A stretch of 64,000 nucleotides of DNA from Oleiphilus messinensis (GTDB lineage: Bacteria; Pseudomonadota; Gammaproteobacteria; Pseudomonadales; Oleiphilaceae). The notes beneath the pieces were generated by a model. That model was not told where the DNA came from and did not search any database. It saw only the letters and a list, made by a program, of their open reading frames with translations. The position numbers were made by a program, and so were the translations under genes. The stretch is from positions 1,795,501 through 1,859,500 of the forward strand of contig NZ_CP021425.1 in the NCBI RefSeq assembly GCF_002162375.1, written 5' to 3'. Positions 25,342 through 34,730 of the stretch are shown piece by piece; the first letter of the stretch is position 1, and every line of letters starts with the position of its first letter.

Positions 25342-26859
25342 ATGGAGCCACAACCCAACAGCATGCAATTTGGTAAATATCAAGTGCTTGAGACTATTGG
25401 TTATGGGTCGATGGGTGTTGTGTACAAGTGTCTGGATCCCAATTTTGAACGTGTTGTTGCCGTTAAAGCTGTGCACGGTCACTTGTTGGACTCACAAAAC
25501 ACCAACGAATTTCTACAACGTTTCAAGAACGAGCTGTTAGCAACCGGTCGTCTCTCTCATCCCAATATCGTGATGGTATTTGATGCTGACTTTGAAGCCC
25601 GGCCACCGTATCTGGTCATGGAGTTCGTTGAGGGACAGGAGCTGAGTCGGCTCATCAAGCAATCCAAGCGTTTTGATTTTCGCGAAATCGTACAAATTTG
25701 TACCGATATCCTGAATGGACTTTCGGAAATCCATCATTTCGGCATCATTCATCGAGACCTTAAACCGGATAATATTTTCATTACGCGGGATGGTAAGGCT
25801 AAGATCGCAGATTTTGGTATCGCGAAACTCGAAGATTCAAACTTGACTCAGGTCGGGGCGATCATTGGTTCACCGAAATATATGTCTCCAGAGCAATGCA
25901 TGGGGTATGAACTGGATCCGCGGTCAGACCTGTTTTCGGTAGGTACCATTTTGTTCGAGTTACTGACCGGAGAGAGTTGTTTTCGTGGCAAATCCTATAC
26001 TGCTATCGCCCAAAAAATTATCTCAGACGCACCGTCAAACCCTTCCGATATCAATCCGGAAATCCCTGAAATTTTTGACAAACTGACCCGCAAGGCGCTT
26101 TCAAAAGATCCAGTGAACCGATTTCAGACACCCGATGAGTTTATTGCTGCCTTGGAATTAGCGGAACAAAAACTGTTAAAAAAAACCTCCAAGGTGAAAG
26201 GGCCAATTACAAGTGATGGCGATGCTCACCCGCCGCCAACCTGGCCCCCACTGTTCAAATGGATCCTGATTTGTGCGCCAATAGCCCTTGTTACGGCTTT
26301 CACGATCATCTGGCAGTCTTATTTCCAGAACGAATCAATAGCTTTGCCGTCGGGAGAGCCCGCCGGAGTCACACCGGAAATTGCGGGCCCGGAGAATCTG
26401 CCGCGACCTGTTGACCCGGACTCTTCAAATGTGAGCCAGAAAATCCGCGAAGAAGAGTCCGTATCCGGCATTTCCACCCGTGGAGCGGTGCTTAATCCTA
26501 TCGTTGACGGGAGGGATAATCGTCAACACACTCAACAATTGGATCTGTCCAATCAGCAGAAAATAGATCGCTTGATAAAAGTGGCAGGTGCACACATGAG
26601 TGTCGGGCGTTTGATTTCACCTTCGGGGTCTAACGCCTTGGAAGCTTATAAGATTGTATTGTCTATGGATCCATACAATGAAAAGGCTCTGGCTGGAATA
26701 GAAGATGTTAAGGACTTTATCGTGCGAGAAGTTGAAGTGTATATCGCCGAGAATAGTTTGAACAAAGCGGAAGATACGCTACTCGCCGCAAAAGCTGTTT
26801 TCCCCGCTGATCCCGCATGGAGCAGATTCGAAGTTGAGCTGGCGAACACACAGCAATAA
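25342..26859 (+). CDS. Transmembrane Ser/Thr protein kinase (PknB-like)
   Basis: 505 aa. The kinase domain spans about residues 12–275: a glycine-rich loop GYGSMG, ATP lysine K42 in VAVK, catalytic D139 in HRDLKPDN, DFG, and the SPKYMSPEQ activation segment. All key residues are present, so it should be active. One transmembrane helix follows (about 303–325), then a Pro/Ser-rich linker and a helical TPR-like domain (about 410–505) outside the membrane. It lies 34 bp after the caspase lipoprotein gene, suggesting a membrane signalling pair. The extracytoplasmic TPR region might contact the caspase, which is an inference. Confidence 0.92.
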   Translation: MEPQPNSMQFGKYQVLETIGYGSMGVVYKCLDPNFERVVAVKAVHGHLLDSQNTNEFLQRFKNELLATGRLSHPNIVMVFDADFEARPPYLVMEFVEGQELSRLIKQSKRFDFREIVQICTDILNGLSEIHHFGIIHRDLKPDNIFITRDGKAKIADFGIAKLEDSNLTQVGAIIGSPKYMSPEQCMGYELDPRSDLFSVGTILFELLTGESCFRGKSYTAIAQKIISDAPSNPSDINPEIPEIFDKLTRKALSKDPVNRFQTPDEFIAALELAEQKLLKKTSKVKGPITSDGDAHPPPTWPPLFKWILICAPIALVTAFTIIWQSYFQNESIALPSGEPAGVTPEIAGPENLPRPVDPDSSNVSQKIREEESVSGISTRGAVLNPIVDGRDNRQHTQQLDLSNQQKIDRLIKVAGAHMSVGRLISPSGSNALEAYKIVLSMDPYNEKALAGIEDVKDFIVREVEVYIAENSLNKAEDTLLAAKAVFPADPAWSRFEVELANTQQ

Positions 26860-27200
26860 GTTCTGACTTGCAGAATATATTTTTTGTTTTATCAATTGAT
26901 AGAGCTAATCTGTGTTAAATTGGCTCCTGTTTGGCGTTCCCCTCGGTCACAACCGGGCAGGCCCCTCTTTTGCCGACGAATGGCCGCCACAAGGGAAGGT
27001 GAGTTTCCAGGTTTATGCAGTTGGTGCCTTCTACAACCCGTCTGGACCGTCTGTCGTGATCATGGGACAGCAGTCTTGAGCATATCATTCTTTCAGCGTT
27101 AAACTTGAGGTATGTGGACGGTAACCCGTTTTTGATTTTGAGTTTACCGAGCATGATTTGTTCAGTAATACCGGGTTGAGTTGCCGGTGGGGGAGGGGCG
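26860..27200. other. 341-bp gap after the kinase gene
   Basis: No confident gene. A GTG frame at 26912–27079 would encode 55 residues with a protein-like end (SFQVYAVGAFYNPSGP), but it has no ribosome site, so it may be a remnant or chance. I see no hairpin terminator or promoter I would defend. Confidence 0.3.
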
Positions 27201-27938
27201 ATGAAGCAAGTGATGGTGGTCGGCGTAGTTGTTATTGTTGTATTGGCGCTGACAGCAGTGGAACCTGCTATGGCAGGGCCAGGGGGTAAAATTGCCAGAG
27301 CAGCTTTTGAGACGTTCTGGGGACGAATTATTCTCGGGATTCTGGTGCTGGTTTTTTTACCGTTAATCACCTACATGGCAATTCGGGAAAAGCTTGCGGA
27401 GCGCCGGGCCCGTAAGGATCTTCGGTTTATGGCGGGCTACAGCGCTATTTTCGATTGGTTGGCGGTTCAGGCTCGGGCGAAGGATTGTTTCTATCGGGTT
27501 CATTCCGGGTGGGAGCAGGCGGATCTGTCCGGAGTGTCAGGCTGGATGACTGAATGGTATTGGCAAAACCAGCAACAGGTTCACCTCGAGAGGTGGGAAA
27601 AAGAAGGACTGGTCAATGTCTGTAAAGTCAAGAAAATCAGAAATCTGAAGCCGTTGTTATTTGTTCACCGTAATCAGGGGGAGGCTCATCAGGACTCGAT
27701 GGTGGTGATTTCCATTGAGGCTCATATGCAGGATTACTTGATGCACAAGGGCACGGGTAAGGTGGTGGAAGGCAGCAAGCGTTTTAAAGACGTTGAAACA
27801 ATTTGGTCGTTTACTCTCGAAGATGGTGTCTGGAAAGTGTCGGATATTGAGGAGGATTCCATGTCCATGGTGTATACAAAAATGGTCAGTGAACTACCTG
27901 ATATCGAATCAACCGTCCTTTCCGACTTCAGAGCTTGA
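27201..27938 (+). CDS. Tim44-like domain membrane protein
   Basis: 245 aa. A signal-like N-terminal helix (about 5–24, ending PAMAG) is followed by a second hydrophobic helix (about 44–62). A basic stretch and a Tim44-like/NTF2-fold domain (about 90–235) follow, seen in its ending pattern (VWKVSDIEED). Bacterial Tim44-like proteins are mostly of unknown role; some act in membrane-associated assembly. GGGAGGGGCG directly before the ATG supports this start. It converges on the flavin oxidoreductase gene with 9 bp between stops. Confidence 0.8.
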   Translation: MKQVMVVGVVVIVVLALTAVEPAMAGPGGKIARAAFETFWGRIILGILVLVFLPLITYMAIREKLAERRARKDLRFMAGYSAIFDWLAVQARAKDCFYRVHSGWEQADLSGVSGWMTEWYWQNQQQVHLERWEKEGLVNVCKVKKIRNLKPLLFVHRNQGEAHQDSMVVISIEAHMQDYLMHKGTGKVVEGSKRFKDVETIWSFTLEDGVWKVSDIEEDSMSMVYTKMVSELPDIESTVLSDFRA

Positions 27939-27947
27939 AAAGCAGTA

Positions 27948-28982
27948 TCAGGAAAAGTAACGGCCGTTGCGTTCATGCATCGCTTTGGCATCCGCCTGAA
28001 TGCGATCAATCAACTCCTGAACCGTCGGTATGTCCTCAATCAAACCCTGAGTCTGGCCGATGAACTGAACGCCTTTTTCAAGGTCGCCGTTGATCGTTGC
28101 CGCCTGTAATCGCGGCACACTGGCGCCAAAGTAGGCGAGCAGTTTAATTTTATTGAGCATCACCACCATACCCAGCATGATCTTCCAGACCGGCTGTTTA
28201 ACAATTTTTGCGGCTTTGGTCGCTTCGATACCTGCCATGATCAGATTCATGGGGCGCCTGGTTTCTTTTACTGAACGCGGCGTCTTCATCACCCGAGCCC
28301 AAAGGCCGTCGAAGTTCTTGGAGTAGATGGTTTCCTGCTCGGATTTCTTAACCACAGTTTCTTTCACATGATTGTGCAGCGGGCTTTCTGCGCTGGTTGC
28401 GAAGCGGGAACCCATCGCCACAGCCTCAGCACCCAGAGAAAGTGCTGCCATCAGGCCTCGGGCATCGGCGAAGCCACCCGTTGCGATAACCGGTATATCT
28501 ACTTTGCTGGCGATCGATGGCACCAGCACCAAAGACGTCACATCACCGCCGTGGGCTGCAGCCTCATGGCCTGTTACCAATAAGGCATCGGCACCGATAC
28601 TCTGAGCCGAAAGCGCATGTTTTTCTGATACAACCGTAGCGATAACTTTGCCACCGTATTCGTGCGCTTTTTTAACCAGCCAATCGCCTTTACCCAGAGA
28701 AAAGTTAATGACGGGAACCTTTTCCTCCAGAGCAACCATGGCATTTTCTTTAGCACCCGGCATGAGCAGGGTGACACCCACGCCAAAGGACTTATCCGTC
28801 AACTCACGGATCTTACGAATAGATGCTCGGGTTTCTTCTGGTGTCAGCGGGCCACTGGCGAGAATACCCAGACCGCCGGCATTCGATACTGCAGCAACGA
28901 GCTGAGGAGTCGAAATCCAGCTCATACCCGGAAGGATTAATGGGGCTTCAATACCTAAAAGTTCAGTGATGCGTGTTTTCAT
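27948..28982 (-). CDS. NAD(P)H-dependent flavin oxidoreductase / nitronate monooxygenase family
   Basis: 344 aa FMN TIM-barrel protein. PLILPGMSWISTPQLVAAVS and AGGLGILASG are the N-terminal family motifs; GHEAAAHGG (about residues 140–148) carries the histidine seen in nitronate monooxygenases, and ATGGFADARG and LGAEAVAMGSRF form the phosphate-binding end. Family members oxidise alkyl nitronates or act as FMN-dependent reductases; sequence alone does not choose. It appears to be transcribed singly, 209 bp downstream of the gpmI 3' end on the same strand. Confidence 0.88.
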   Translation of the reverse strand: MKTRITELLGIEAPLILPGMSWISTPQLVAAVSNAGGLGILASGPLTPEETRASIRKIRELTDKSFGVGVTLLMPGAKENAMVALEEKVPVINFSLGKGDWLVKKAHEYGGKVIATVVSEKHALSAQSIGADALLVTGHEAAAHGGDVTSLVLVPSIASKVDIPVIATGGFADARGLMAALSLGAEAVAMGSRFATSAESPLHNHVKETVVKKSEQETIYSKNFDGLWARVMKTPRSVKETRRPMNLIMAGIEATKAAKIVKQPVWKIMLGMVVMLNKIKLLAYFGASVPRLQAATINGDLEKGVQFIGQTQGLIEDIPTVQELIDRIQADAKAMHERNGRYFS

Positions 28983-29147
28983 GCTGGTTTCCCGAGATTA
29001 GACGGGCACCACTTTATAGGGTAAAGACAATTTGTCCATTGCCGAAATGACGCAAAATCGATCGGAGTCATTTTTAACTGCGACGCTCGGCATCCTGGAA
29101 AAAGTTGCGGAACATGTTCGGGTGACCCCGTCAAGAGGACTTGGAAT

Positions 29148-29179
29148 AAAAAAGCCGAGGAAGAAACCTCGGCTTTTTT
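29148..29179 (-). terminator. Rho-independent terminator for gpmI
   Basis: A perfect 8-bp stem (AGCCGAGG / CCTCGGCT, 29153–29174) with a 6-nt loop is flanked by A-runs on one side and T-runs on the other, so it can work in both directions. It lies 13 bp beyond the gpmI stop codon. Confidence 0.9.
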
Positions 29180-29191
29180 GTTCCAGATGGA

Positions 29192-30745
29192 TTATTTATC
29201 CTGAATCAGTGATTGACCGGACATCTCGGAGGGTTGTTCCAGATTCATCAGGTGGAGCAGAGAAGGGGCGACATCGCTCAGTTTTCCATCATCGATGAAA
29301 GACAGAGAACGATTCCCGAGGTACACCAGTGGTACTGGCAGTGTTGTATGGGCTGTGTGTTCTTGCCCGGAGTCGGGATCCATCATTTGTTCAACGTTGC
29401 CATGATCTGCCGTGACCAGGCCCTGACCACCGACTTCCTCAAGGGCTTTCGCGACGCGATCCAGGCATTGATCCAGACACTCTGCGGCTTTTACTGCGGC
29501 ATCAAATTTACCTGTGTGGCCGACCATATCACCGTTTGCATAGTTGCACACAACCAGATCGTATTTACCGCTTTTGATTGCTTCAACCAGTTTGTCTGTA
29601 ACCTCCGGGGCGCTCATTTCCGGTTTAAGATCGTAAGTTGCGACCTGTGGTGAAGGCACCAGAATACGGTCTTCGCCGGTGAAGGTTTCTTCCTGGCCGC
29701 CACTGAAGAAAAATGTCACGTGGGCATATTTCTCGGTTTCCGCAATGCGCAGCTGGGTTTTGCCGAGTTTTTCCATGTACTCGCCGATACTGTTGGTCAG
29801 CTTCTCGGGCGGGTAGGCGCAGGCGGTATTAATATCCGCTGCGTACTCGGTGAGCATGACGAACTCAGACAGCGCCGGGACCTTCTTCCGGCAAAAACCA
29901 TCAAAGTCAGCATCGACAAAGGCTCGAGTCAATTCACGAGCGCGATCAGCCCGGAAATTCATGAAAATTACGGCATCACCATCATTGATCGTCGCGTCCG
30001 GCTGACCGTCTGCCTGAATCCGGGTTGCTTTGACGAATTCGTCGTTTTCGTCCCGCTCATAAGCCGCCTGCAAGCCCTCAACAGCAGAGTTGCTGGTGTA
30101 TTCCGCTTCGCCCAGTGTCAGCAGATTGTAGGCTGACTCCACGCGATCCCAGCGGTTATCCCGATCCATTGCGAAGTAGCGACCGATGATAGTGGCCAGT
30201 CGGTATTGTCCCTCACCCAGTTCGTTCAGTTTGGCCTGCATCTTTTGTAATGAGGGCTCGGCGCTGCGTGGCGGTGTATCCCGGCCATCGAGGAAGCCGT
30301 GAACATAAACCCGTTTGGCGCCTTTACTTGCCGCCAGTTCGCAAGCCGCAACAAGATGATCTTCATGACTGTGCACGCCGCCAGGGGATAACAGGCCCAG
30401 AATGTGAACCGCTTTGTCTCCGGCAACCGCTTTGTCGATCGCGCTTACGAGTACGGGATTGGCAGTGAAGTCACCGGTTTCAATATCTTTGGTAATGCGC
30501 GTGAAGTTCTGATAGACAATGCGTCCCGCGCCGAGGTTCATATGGCCGACTTCAGAGTTGCCCATCTGCCCCTCTGGAAGACCGACTGCCATTCCCGAGG
30601 TGTGAATCAACGTTTTTGGTTGAGTATTCCACAGGCTGTCCCAATACGGTGTACGGGCGTGGTAAATGGCATTATTGTCTGGCTCGAGGCGGTGTCCCCA
30701 GCCGTCCAGGATGATGAGGGCAGTTGGAATACGCTTATCTGTCAT
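29192..30745 (-). CDS. gpmI: 2,3-bisphosphoglycerate-independent phosphoglycerate mutase
   Basis: 517 aa, full length for the family (about 510–515). LIILDGWG holds the first manganese ligand. [14 protein letters not shown] contains the phosphoserine nucleophile. GVHSHEDH and [12 protein letters not shown] are substrate-binding motifs, and [12 protein letters not shown] and TADHGNVE complete the metal sites. The enzyme interconverts 3- and 2-phosphoglycerate in glycolysis. It is divergent from the rhodanese–grxC–secB genes, the arrangement known in Pseudomonas. A strong terminator follows it. Confidence 0.97.
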   Translation of the reverse strand: MTDKRIPTALIILDGWGHRLEPDNNAIYHARTPYWDSLWNTQPKTLIHTSGMAVGLPEGQMGNSEVGHMNLGAGRIVYQNFTRITKDIETGDFTANPVLVSAIDKAVAGDKAVHILGLLSPGGVHSHEDHLVAACELAASKGAKRVYVHGFLDGRDTPPRSAEPSLQKMQAKLNELGEGQYRLATIIGRYFAMDRDNRWDRVESAYNLLTLGEAEYTSNSAVEGLQAAYERDENDEFVKATRIQADGQPDATINDGDAVIFMNFRADRARELTRAFVDADFDGFCRKKVPALSEFVMLTEYAADINTACAYPPEKLTNSIGEYMEKLGKTQLRIAETEKYAHVTFFFSGGQEETFTGEDRILVPSPQVATYDLKPEMSAPEVTDKLVEAIKSGKYDLVVCNYANGDMVGHTGKFDAAVKAAECLDQCLDRVAKALEEVGGQGLVTADHGNVEQMMDPDSGQEHTAHTTLPVPLVYLGNRSLSFIDDGKLSDVAPSLLHLMNLEQPSEMSGQSLIQDK

Positions 30746-30922
30746 AGGAGTCGGATCTCAATCTATTCACGTGCGGCAATTAATGTGGCTCAATTTTACC
30801 CTGAATCGCATTTTCATGCTACGGGTGACTTAATTGTGAGATGCATGGTTATCCTGATACGGTAAGGAGGTGTTAAGGCGGTGCTGCTGTTATTCGAACT
30901 TCTGTCCCATTGAATCTGTGTG

Positions 30923-30928
30923 TATAAT
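30923..30928 (+). promoter_or_regulatory. Probable −10 element for the rhodanese–grxC–secB genes
   Basis: A perfect TATAAT lies 29 bp before the rhodanese ATG. The −35 region at normal spacing (TTCTGT) is poor, so this is either a weak or activated sigma-70 promoter. Confidence 0.45.
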
Positions 30929-30957
30929 GCGCGTCTGTTTTAACGGTGGGTGGTAAA

Positions 30958-31374
30958 ATGGATCGATTTCTAGAGTTTATTGTTAATCATTGGGAGCTTT
31001 CAACAACGTTCCTGGCGTTAATTGTCGCGCTGATTATTGTTGAGAAGAAACGCGCAGGTGCAACGCTGTCACCTCAGCAGGTTACCTTTATGCTGAATAA
31101 AGATGCTGCAGTGCTCGTCGATGTCCGGGAGAAGAAAGATTTCAGTGAAGGTCATATTAAAGGGTCCTTGCACATGCCCATGTCCACGCTTAAAGAACGT
31201 AAAGCGGAACTGGATAAGCACAAGGACAAGCAGATCATCGTGGTTGACAAAATGGGTCAGCATTCCGGTATGGCCTGCAAGACACTGAAAGAAATCGGTG
31301 TCGAGAATGCTGCACGGCTTTCCGGTGGTATTGCGGAGTGGCGCGGACAAAATTTGCCCGTGGCTAAAAAGTAA
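30958..31374 (+). CDS. Membrane-anchored rhodanese-like protein (YibN type), no catalytic cysteine
   Basis: 138 aa from the ATG at 30958 (GGTGG upstream; an earlier GTG at 30946 is less likely). An N-terminal transmembrane helix (about residues 12–28) precedes a rhodanese domain (about 38–135) with VDVREKKDFSEGHIKGS. Where rhodaneses carry the active-site Cys loop, this one reads VVDKMGQHS, so sulfur transfer by the usual mechanism is unlikely, as in E. coli YibN. It is the first of three genes leading to secB. Confidence 0.88.
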   Translation: MDRFLEFIVNHWELSTTFLALIVALIIVEKKRAGATLSPQQVTFMLNKDAAVLVDVREKKDFSEGHIKGSLHMPMSTLKERKAELDKHKDKQIIVVDKMGQHSGMACKTLKEIGVENAARLSGGIAEWRGQNLPVAKK

Positions 31375-31492
31375 GCGAACACATCGCTGGGGCTGTATTG
31401 TAACTGCTGAAATACAGTCCGCTTCAAGACGCAATGCGGCGTTGATTAGCGATACAATGTTCGAAATTCAATTCTCCAGGTAGTGAAAAGTT

Positions 31493-31756
31493 ATGCAACA
31501 GGTTACGATTTACACCACACGCTTTTGTCCTTTTTGCATACGCGCAAAAATGTTGCTGGAAAGCAAAAATGTAGCGTTTCATGAAATTGCGGTTGATGGT
31601 AAGCCTGAATTACGCGATGAAATGACGCGAAAAGCCGGAAAACATACCGTTCCGCAAATCTGGGTTGGATCCGAGCATGTTGGAGGTTGTGACGAGCTTA
31701 TGGCATTAAACCGTAGCGGCAAACTCGATACGTTGCTGGAAGGCCAGAACGCCTGA
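31493..31756 (+). CDS. grxC: Glutaredoxin 3
   Basis: 87 aa, the normal GrxC size. TRFCPFCIRAK contains the CPxC active site (CPFC rather than the usual CPYC). HTVPQIWVG holds the cis-proline and GGCDELMAL the glutathione-binding GGxdd motif. It reduces protein and glutathione disulfides in the cytoplasm. It lies between the rhodanese gene and secB, the common gammaproteobacterial order. Confidence 0.96.
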   Translation: MQQVTIYTTRFCPFCIRAKMLLESKNVAFHEIAVDGKPELRDEMTRKAGKHTVPQIWVGSEHVGGCDELMALNRSGKLDTLLEGQNA

Positions 31757-32022
31757 GTATTATCCGGATAGTGAGCGAAAATTTAACATTGCTGAGCTAC
31801 AGTTGATACTTGGTGCACATTTTTGCACTAACAAAGCATATACCGATTTTTTTTAATGCTTTGGGGCTTGAAAGTCACTGATTCTGACCTCAAGTTTAGA
31901 TATCACGAAAATAAATGTCACAAATAGCGGCGTAGAGCAGACGTTCCATGGCCTATTTGATTGTAAACGACCTTATTTTAAGTAATTCATTTTGACCTTA
32001 TTAGAAACAGGAAATAATAATC

Positions 32023-32490
32023 ATGGCTGAGAACGGACAGGCTTCTGCCAATCAACCACAATTTGCTCTGCAACGAATCTACGTGAAAGATGTTTCTTTC
32101 GAATCCCCTAACGCACCTACCATTTTTCAGGGTGAATGGAAGCCTCAGGTTAATCTGGACCTGAACACTTCCAGCTCGAAAGTAAGCGACAAGCAGTACG
32201 AAGTTGTGGTTTCTTTGACTGTAACGGCCAAAGTAGAAGATAAAACAGCATTTATTGCTGAAATCCAGCAAGCTGGTATTTTCTTTATCGACAATATTGA
32301 AGGTGCAAACCTGAACCAGACGTTAGGTGCGTTCTGCCCTAACTTGTTGTTCCCATATGCCCGTGAGGCAATTGATAACATGGTGGGTCGCGGTAGCTTT
32401 CCTCCATTGATGCTGGCTCCGGTTAACTTTGATGCGATCTATGCGGAAGCAGTTCGTCGCAAACAGGAAGAAGGTCAGCAACCTAACTGA
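32023..32490 (+). CDS. secB: Protein-export chaperone SecB
   Basis: 155 aa, full length. [14 protein letters not shown], the [10 protein letters not shown] strand, [10 protein letters not shown] and the [21 protein letters not shown] stretch are hallmark SecB segments. The homotetramer keeps preproteins unfolded and hands them to SecA. AGGAAA precedes the ATG. The 266-bp gap from grxC contains an AT-rich region and may hold a separate secB promoter. Confidence 0.97.
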   Translation: MAENGQASANQPQFALQRIYVKDVSFESPNAPTIFQGEWKPQVNLDLNTSSSKVSDKQYEVVVSLTVTAKVEDKTAFIAEIQQAGIFFIDNIEGANLNQTLGAFCPNLLFPYAREAIDNMVGRGSFPPLMLAPVNFDAIYAEAVRRKQEEGQQPN

Positions 32491-32500
32491 TCCGGATTCC

Positions 32501-32541
32501 GGGAGTTGCTTGAGTTCATCTTGAGTTCAAAGGCAGCTCCC
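32501..32541 (+). terminator. Possible terminator between secB and trmL
   Basis: GGGAGTTGC and GCAGCTCCC pair (one G·U) around a 23-nt loop just after the secB stop; the loop itself has a TTGAGTTCA direct repeat. The following T-run is short (CGCTTTTGC). It lies between two convergent genes. Confidence 0.4.
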
Positions 32542-32597
32542 AGCCTCGCTTTTGCAGTTTAGTCCTTCGGGTATCCCTTCGCAATCCATCCACTGGC

Positions 32598-33059
32598 TCA
32601 TTGCATCGAGAAATCGATTTGCCGCCAGGCTTCGTACACAATGATTGCCACCGCGTTCGACAAGTTCAGGCTACGACTCTCTGGTAGCATGGGAATGCGT
32701 ATACACTGACCCAACCCCAGTTCATCTCGTATTTCTTGCGGTAGGCCGCGCGTTTCCGGACCAAAGAGCAGGTAGTCATCCTGTTCAAATTGCACATTGG
32801 TGTGAGGTTGAATCGCCTTAGTCGTTAAGCCGAATAGTCGCTTTGGCTGAGCCTTTTCGAGGAACGTGGCGTAGTTCTTGTAGGTTTTCAGCTCGGCAAA
32901 CTCATGATAGTCCAGACCAGCCCGCCTCAGTTTCTTCTCTTCCAATTGAAATCCCAAGGGTTCGATCAAATGCAGTTTGCATCCTGTGTTCGCCGCGAGT
33001 CGGATAATATTTCCGGTATTCGGCGGTATTTCCGGTTGATAGAGCACGATATTGAACAT
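32598..33059 (-). CDS. trmL: tRNA (cytidine/uridine-34-2'-O)-methyltransferase TrmL
   Basis: 153 aa, typical TrmL length, with a SPOUT fold. [15 protein letters not shown] is motif 1; [11 protein letters not shown] motif 2; [20 protein letters not shown] motif 3, which forms the knotted SAM site. It 2'-O-methylates the wobble base of tRNA-Leu isoacceptors in E. coli. It is convergent with secB, as in Pseudomonas. Confidence 0.95.
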   Translation of the reverse strand: MFNIVLYQPEIPPNTGNIIRLAANTGCKLHLIEPLGFQLEEKKLRRAGLDYHEFAELKTYKNYATFLEKAQPKRLFGLTTKAIQPHTNVQFEQDDYLLFGPETRGLPQEIRDELGLGQCIRIPMLPESRSLNLSNAVAIIVYEAWRQIDFSMQ

Positions 33060-33325
33060 GGGAGCAATCCAGTTTGAAAAATTGAGCGGAGTTTAGCGGA
33101 AATCAGGCAAAAATACAGCTGCACGACGGTTTATGCTCCCCTTGGTATTGTGTGGGGTCTGTATTCACTGCTCGCACGGATATCATGTTCGTGAATGAAA
33201 AGTGATCTTTTGATGATAATTTCTGATGGTTTGTTTTGTAGGCTGTAGTCGGTGGCGAGTGGCAGAATTGCTTGGAGACTGCTCGAACAAATACGACAGA
33301 TCAGATTGCAAGAGGGTAAAATCAA

Positions 33326-34237
33326 ATGAACTACAAGGCGAACGTAAAACAGTCTGCGTTGGTGATGCTTATTGGTATCGCAACGGTATCAACAGCGTGG
33401 GCTCTGCCTCCGACAGAAGGAGAAATTATCCCCGGTGTTGGTGTGCCGGGTGTTGAGTTAGGCGATACACGGGCTCAGGTTGAACAAAGTTATGGGGCCC
33501 AGACGACCTGCGGTGCTGAAGCGGTGGGCTCAAGCTGTTACGACATCGGAGGTTTGGGGAGCGACAGTGCGGGTAACGTTTATGTCCGATTCGAAGGCAC
33601 TAATGGAGGATCTGCTACAGGACAGCAGGATGACGTTGTTTCTGGGTTTAGTGTCTATAACACGCCGATTGTTGGCTTGAATTGGACTTTCGAAGGGGGC
33701 TACACCATCCGGGATTTCGAACTGCAGCCAGAATTGATTCAAGTGGTTTTCCCGGAGGCGGAGATAGAACAGCCGAACCTGTTTTTTACGCGCTATACCG
33801 ATCCACAAGCGGGTGTTGAGCTTACCTCAAGATTTGATCCTTACGGGTTGTTTTACGATGTGACATTATTCTTGAGCAAACCGGATGCGAGTGAAGAGCC
33901 TGGCGGGGAGTCCGTATTACCGGAAATCCGTGTCAGTGACATTGCGATGAGCTTTCGTGATAACCGTCGTAATCGACATCAGGTGATGGCGGTGGTGTCA
34001 GTGGTTGATGAGGCAAGTGATGCGGTGCTGGACGCTACGGTTGAAGGTGTCTGGACCAAGCCTGGCGGGCGAACCGTTGCGGCGACACTGGTCACGAATC
34101 AATATGGTCGCGCAATTTTCCAGTTGCTCAGTCGTAAGGATGGTGAATACAAATTCACGATAAATCGAGTTATTTTTAATGACGTGCCATTGAATGAGGC
34201 GGAGAGCAAACTTATGCAGGTATTGGATGTACGGTAA
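33326..34237 (+). CDS. Unrecognised secreted protein with C-terminal Ig-like domain
   Basis: 303 aa. A signal peptide (cleavage near STAWA-LPP, residue 27) is followed by an acidic, Gly-rich domain (about 28–190) with a cysteine pair at TTCGAEAVGSSC. After a short linker comes a beta-rich domain (about 200–303) whose DAVLDATVEGVW…GRAIFQLLSRKDGEYKFTI course resembles bacterial Ig-like repeats. No catalytic motif is visible and I recognise no family. It is probably extracellular or surface-bound. Its stop is 4 bp from the convergent gamma-glutamylcyclotransferase-like gene. Confidence 0.75.
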   Translation: MNYKANVKQSALVMLIGIATVSTAWALPPTEGEIIPGVGVPGVELGDTRAQVEQSYGAQTTCGAEAVGSSCYDIGGLGSDSAGNVYVRFEGTNGGSATGQQDDVVSGFSVYNTPIVGLNWTFEGGYTIRDFELQPELIQVVFPEAEIEQPNLFFTRYTDPQAGVELTSRFDPYGLFYDVTLFLSKPDASEEPGGESVLPEIRVSDIAMSFRDNRRNRHQVMAVVSVVDEASDAVLDATVEGVWTKPGGRTVAATLVTNQYGRAIFQLLSRKDGEYKFTINRVIFNDVPLNEAESKLMQVLDVR

Positions 34238-34241
34238 TCAT

Positions 34242-34730
34242 TCAATTCGGGGGCGATTGGAATAAAAGGGATTGCGCGTGATCTGATGGGCGAATCGTCT
34301 CGAGATATCTCGATTGTTCGATTTTCTTGAAATGTTCAAGATCCCAGGGTCTGTCAGTCAGGAGCCGGGTAAATGATGTGCGGAGTATATAAGTACAGGC
34401 TTGGGTTCTCGCAAGTGGCGGTTTACCGGTTAGAACGGTAATCAATTTTCGTTGATACCATTGGCCTTCATAGTCGTCTAAACGTTGCCACTCAGCACTG
34501 CACAATCCATGGTAGAGTAAACCTGAAGTATTGCGAAGGGGACTCTCTTTTCTGATGGCAGGATACACTTGCCCTTTTAACAGATAGGCTCCATAACCCT
34601 GTAGTCGGGCGGGTTGCGCATCTGGCAACCGCCCTAATACAGCCTGAATGACATCCGGAATCAAAAGCGTGCCATACACAAAGCACGGGAGAGATGGCCG
34701 GTTTCTGATCGACGGATTAATCCCGTTCAA
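34242..34730 (-). CDS. Gamma-glutamylcyclotransferase-like (AIG2) protein
   Basis: 162 aa if started at the TTG at 34730. The frame extends up to 34877 inside the thiolase gene, but that part is antisense-like in composition. [18 protein letters not shown] is the substrate-binding YGTL motif; the glutamate in [11 protein letters not shown] fits the catalytic acid, and Q-VYPAI matches a core strand. The family forms 5-oxoproline from gamma-glutamyl compounds; the exact substrate is unknown. It overlaps the end of the thiolase gene by 14 bp and is probably translated from the same mRNA. Start codon uncertain. Confidence 0.75.
   Translation of the reverse strand: MNGINPSIRNRPSLPCFVYGTLLIPDVIQAVLGRLPDAQPARLQGYGAYLLKGQVYPAIRKESPLRNTSGLLYHGLCSAEWQRLDDYEGQWYQRKLITVLTGKPPLARTQACTYILRTSFTRLLTDRPWDLEHFKKIEQSRYLETIRPSDHAQSLLFQSPPN

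Noticed and set aside
26915-27370. 151-codon minus-strand frame over the Tim44-like gene start
   Set aside because: Low-complexity Thr/Pro/Ala antisense product of the Tim44-like gene's signal helix.
29032-29298. 88-codon plus-strand frame
   Set aside because: Runs through the gpmI terminator and into gpmI antisense; no family features.
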